DNA of 21,583 nt from Aduncisulcus paluster (Eukaryota; Fornicata), in contig BQXS01010790.1 of NCBI GenBank assembly GCA_024181965.1, positions 1 to 21,583 on the forward strand. Direction: 5' to 3'. Below are positions 19,720 through 21,583 of this stretch, piece by piece. Every line of letters starts with the position of its first letter. Positions within the stretch are counted from its first letter, which is position 1. The translations under genes and the position numbers were made by a program. A model generated the notes under the pieces. The model worked only from the letters and a program-made list of their open reading frames with translations. It ran no database searches and was not told where the DNA came from.

Positions 19720-20640
19720 ACATGTCCAAACTGTGGAAAAGAGGTCGAAAACAACAAGAAGGATCATTTTAGAAACTGTAAATGGTCAGCCAAAGGAAGA
19801 CAAGTCGGGCATGATGCAATGGTGAGATGTGTCAAAGAAAGTCTCAGGAAGGTGAAAGGATTGAAAGTGGCGGCTGAGAGCAACTTCTATACCAAAAACA
19901 TGGGATACAAGCCAGACGTGTTAGTATATGCTCCAGATGAGTCAACCGGTGTCCAGGGTATTGATGTGGTGATACGGGACATGGCGTACACTCGATCAAG
20001 CCAAATCAGCATCACAAGGAGAGCCGAAGCAGAAAAGATGAAGAAGAAGCAGGAGAAAGGAATCGCTAGAGCAATCGAACAGGGTGTCAACCCGAGTGTA
20101 ACCATCCAATCCCAGTTAGAAACAGTATTCTACACCACTTCAGATAAAGGCTACTGCCACCAATCAACACCCTCACCCCCCCCTCCAATTCTGCTGACTC
20201 CACCCGCCCTCATCTCTGGCCCAAACCCCAGTGTTGCTTCAACGTCAACCCCCCACAATACCCAAACACCAAAGAAAAGGGGAAGAAAGAAGAAACGGAT
20301 AAGATGTGACTTATCACAAGAAGACATTGAAACAACACAATCCAAAAACCGGCCCACCAGGAATAAGCTCCCCTCCATCATTGAGCAGAAGGATAAAGAA
20401 AACTCCAAATTCCTCAAAACAGCAAGGAAAAGGCGAAAACCCAAACCTCCCTTGCAGGAAATCTTAGAGGATAAGCCTGCTGAAGAGATGGCCGCGATGA
20501 TCCCGATCCCCCCCTCCGTTCCTAGGAATATTCGATCATTTTCCCGTGGTGTAATACCTGTTTCAAAACGCCGGACAATCTCCGTATCCCCGGATTTGGT
20601 CCAAACCTCAGACCAAGAGACAGAACCGACAACCCCTTCA
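19702..20640 (+). CDS. LINE CCHC zinc knuckle and restriction-like endonuclease, with Pro/Lys-rich linker
   Basis: The frame opens after a TGA at 19699-19701 and has no stop to the window edge. It begins NIDGTCPNCGK: a C-x2-C-x10-H-x3-C knuckle at 19723-19779, then GRQVGHDAMVRC, which resembles the family's R-H-N segment. KPDVLV at 19909-19926 and IDVVIRD at 19960-19980 supply the PD...D catalytic pattern, and Lys-rich AEKMKKKQEK follows. In R2-like LINEs this endonuclease nicks the target DNA to prime reverse transcription. The domain seems to fade near 20160 (TTSDKGYC). From there to about 20640 runs a linker rich in Pro, Ser, Thr, Lys and Arg, including a basic KKRGRKKKR stretch that could be a nuclear signal or nucleic-acid contact. 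No start codon context is visible; it was presumably once in frame with RT1. Reading continues into RT2. Confidence 0.82.
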
Positions 20641-21583
20641 AAGAAACGATCTCTTGCTCTTCTTGACTTCTCAAATGCCTTCAACAGTGTGTCCGTGGAG
20701 GCAGTTTTGGCAGCTGTTAACCGTCTCAAAGTCTCATCCACAATTAAAAATGCTTTGCTAACTTATCTGCAGAGCATTCAAATCGTTCATGATGGTAAGG
20801 CCTTTGCCCTGTTGCGTGGTCTTTGCCAAGGTGATGCTCTTTCCTCGTTACTCTTTGCCGTCATTATCCATCATCTTGTTGAGAAGCTTCATAAGGATTG
20901 GGGTATGTTGAAGCTAAAAACCAACGAGAGTGTGGAGGATTCCCCAACTATTGTGGAATTGCCACGCACGACATCTTATTTGGACGACATTTCTGTCATT
21001 GTGGACTCAGAAGATGACTATAAAAAGCTTCTCAGTTTTGTTGAAGTGAATGCCATACAGTTTGGTCTTGAGCTTAATGCTGACAAGTCCAAATGTCTCC
21101 CACTTCACAAAACCCCCGGCGTTGAGCACATTGTTAAATTTATGGGAATCTCGCTGTCCAATTGTGACAAACTGATGCGCAGGGCAGCTAAAGATGAACT
21201 GAATGATATCCATGCTAATGCCATCAAGGGCAAGAAAGGCTTTGACCTCCAGAACTTCCTTGAAGTAATGAGGACGGTCGTTCTTCCCAGATACTCTCAT
21301 CAAGTCTTGTTCGCCCCTGTGAAGGAGAGCTTCCTTAAGAATCTTGATAAAGGAATAGCCTCTCTTTTCAAGGACATGATTGAAATACCTGTGGTCTCTA
21401 CCACCAGGATGTCCTTACCTTTCAAACATGCTGGCCTCAATATGAAGCTGCCTGGTGCTGACTTGCTCAGGATCAGATTGATTGGTCTGGCTCACTTCAT
21501 CAATGACACAAGACACATCTTCCCCCAGGGTGCAGGGGCCTTCTTGAAGGATGTTGCAGAAGACTCTCCTTATTTCCTTCGTG
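20641..21583 (+). CDS. Second LINE reverse transcriptase (RT2), starting at motif A, cut by the window edge
   Basis: This part continues the endonuclease/linker frame with no stop. It begins KKRSLALLDFSNAFNSV, which is RT motif A with its catalytic Asp, and continues with motif B as GLCQGDALSSLLF and motif C as SYLDDISV (YLDD at 20977-20988). GLELNADKSKC follows (compare GL.LN..KC in the family), then thumb-like sequence to the edge. The finger motifs that normally precede motif A by over 100 residues are absent; the upstream sequence is low-complexity linker. RT2 differs clearly from RT1 in every motif, so it is not a duplicate but a different LINE lineage. Without fingers it should not be an active polymerase, unless an unusual architecture supplies them elsewhere. 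Confidence 0.86.

Larger units (their letters stand above)
18443..21583 (+). mobile_element. Cluster of non-LTR retrotransposon (LINE) sequence with restriction-like endonuclease
   Basis: From about 18443 to the right edge, the plus strand encodes two different reverse transcriptase cores and, between them, a CCHC zinc knuckle plus PD-(D/E)XK-like endonuclease. RT-CCHC-endonuclease order is the hallmark of early-branching LINE clades (R2, CRE, NeSL, Genie), of which Genie is known from Giardia. The 5' end is truncated inside the RT, as usual for target-primed insertion. Base composition is visibly less AT-rich than the cellular genes, and codons favour AAG, CTC and GAC. The right end lies outside the window. 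Confidence 0.88.

Noticed and set aside
19700-19825. Programmed -1 frameshift joining RT1 and endonuclease
   Set aside because: No canonical slippery heptamer in the right frame and no obvious downstream stem-loop. A mutation or indel error is the default; the alternative is kept as a check in the findings.
20151-20741. Minus-strand frame of 196 codons opposite the linker
   Set aside because: It is antisense to the endonuclease/linker/RT2 frame and has low-complexity composition mirroring the Pro-rich linker.
1-21583. tRNA, rRNA or CRISPR array
   Set aside because: No tRNA-like cloverleaf, rRNA-like block or regularly spaced repeats noticed by eye in the gaps. A covariance-model scan would be decisive and was not possible.

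Overview
The window looks like nuclear DNA from an AT-rich, gene-dense, intron-poor unicellular eukaryote. The evidence is short spliceosomal introns (72-99 nt, mostly GTATGT donors) near the 5' ends of genes, short intergenic gaps, a ~2,900-residue kinase gene in one exon, and non-LTR retrotransposon pieces with a restriction-like endonuclease (the kind known from Giardia and its relatives). A free-living metamonad of the fornicate type, such as Aduncisulcus, would fit, but that is an inference and no marker gene here proves it.

Left part (1-9.0 kb): five or six ordinary cellular genes in head-to-head and tail-to-tail pairs. An AGFG-type ArfGAP (minus, three exons) shares a ~220 bp gap with a divergent two-exon gene that I identify as MMS19, the HEAT-repeat scaffold of the cytosolic iron-sulfur targeting complex. 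MMS19 meets a two-exon coiled-coil gene of unknown function tail to tail. That gene is in turn divergent from the V-type ATPase subunit C gene. A leucine-rich-repeat ORF and an uninterpreted ~110-codon open frame follow on the minus strand.

Middle (9.5-18.3 kb): one enormous minus-strand ORF of about 2,920 residues. Its last ~400 residues are a protein kinase domain with all catalytic residues. The ~2,500 residues before it match no family I recognise. An in-frame open stretch just past its stop could be a remnant, another gene, or a 3' exon.

Right part (18.44-21.58 kb): GC-richer retrotransposon sequence on the plus strand. A 5'-truncated reverse transcriptase (RT1, starting between catalytic motifs A and B) is followed, after one frameshift, by a CCHC zinc knuckle plus PD-(D/E)XK-like endonuclease. 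That frame runs without a stop through a Pro/Lys/Arg-rich linker into a second, different reverse transcriptase (RT2), which starts at motif A and is cut by the window edge. The order RT1 / endonuclease / linker / RT2 in nearly one open frame is the most unusual structure here. It is either a mosaic of nested LINE insertions or, less likely, a genuine double-RT protein.
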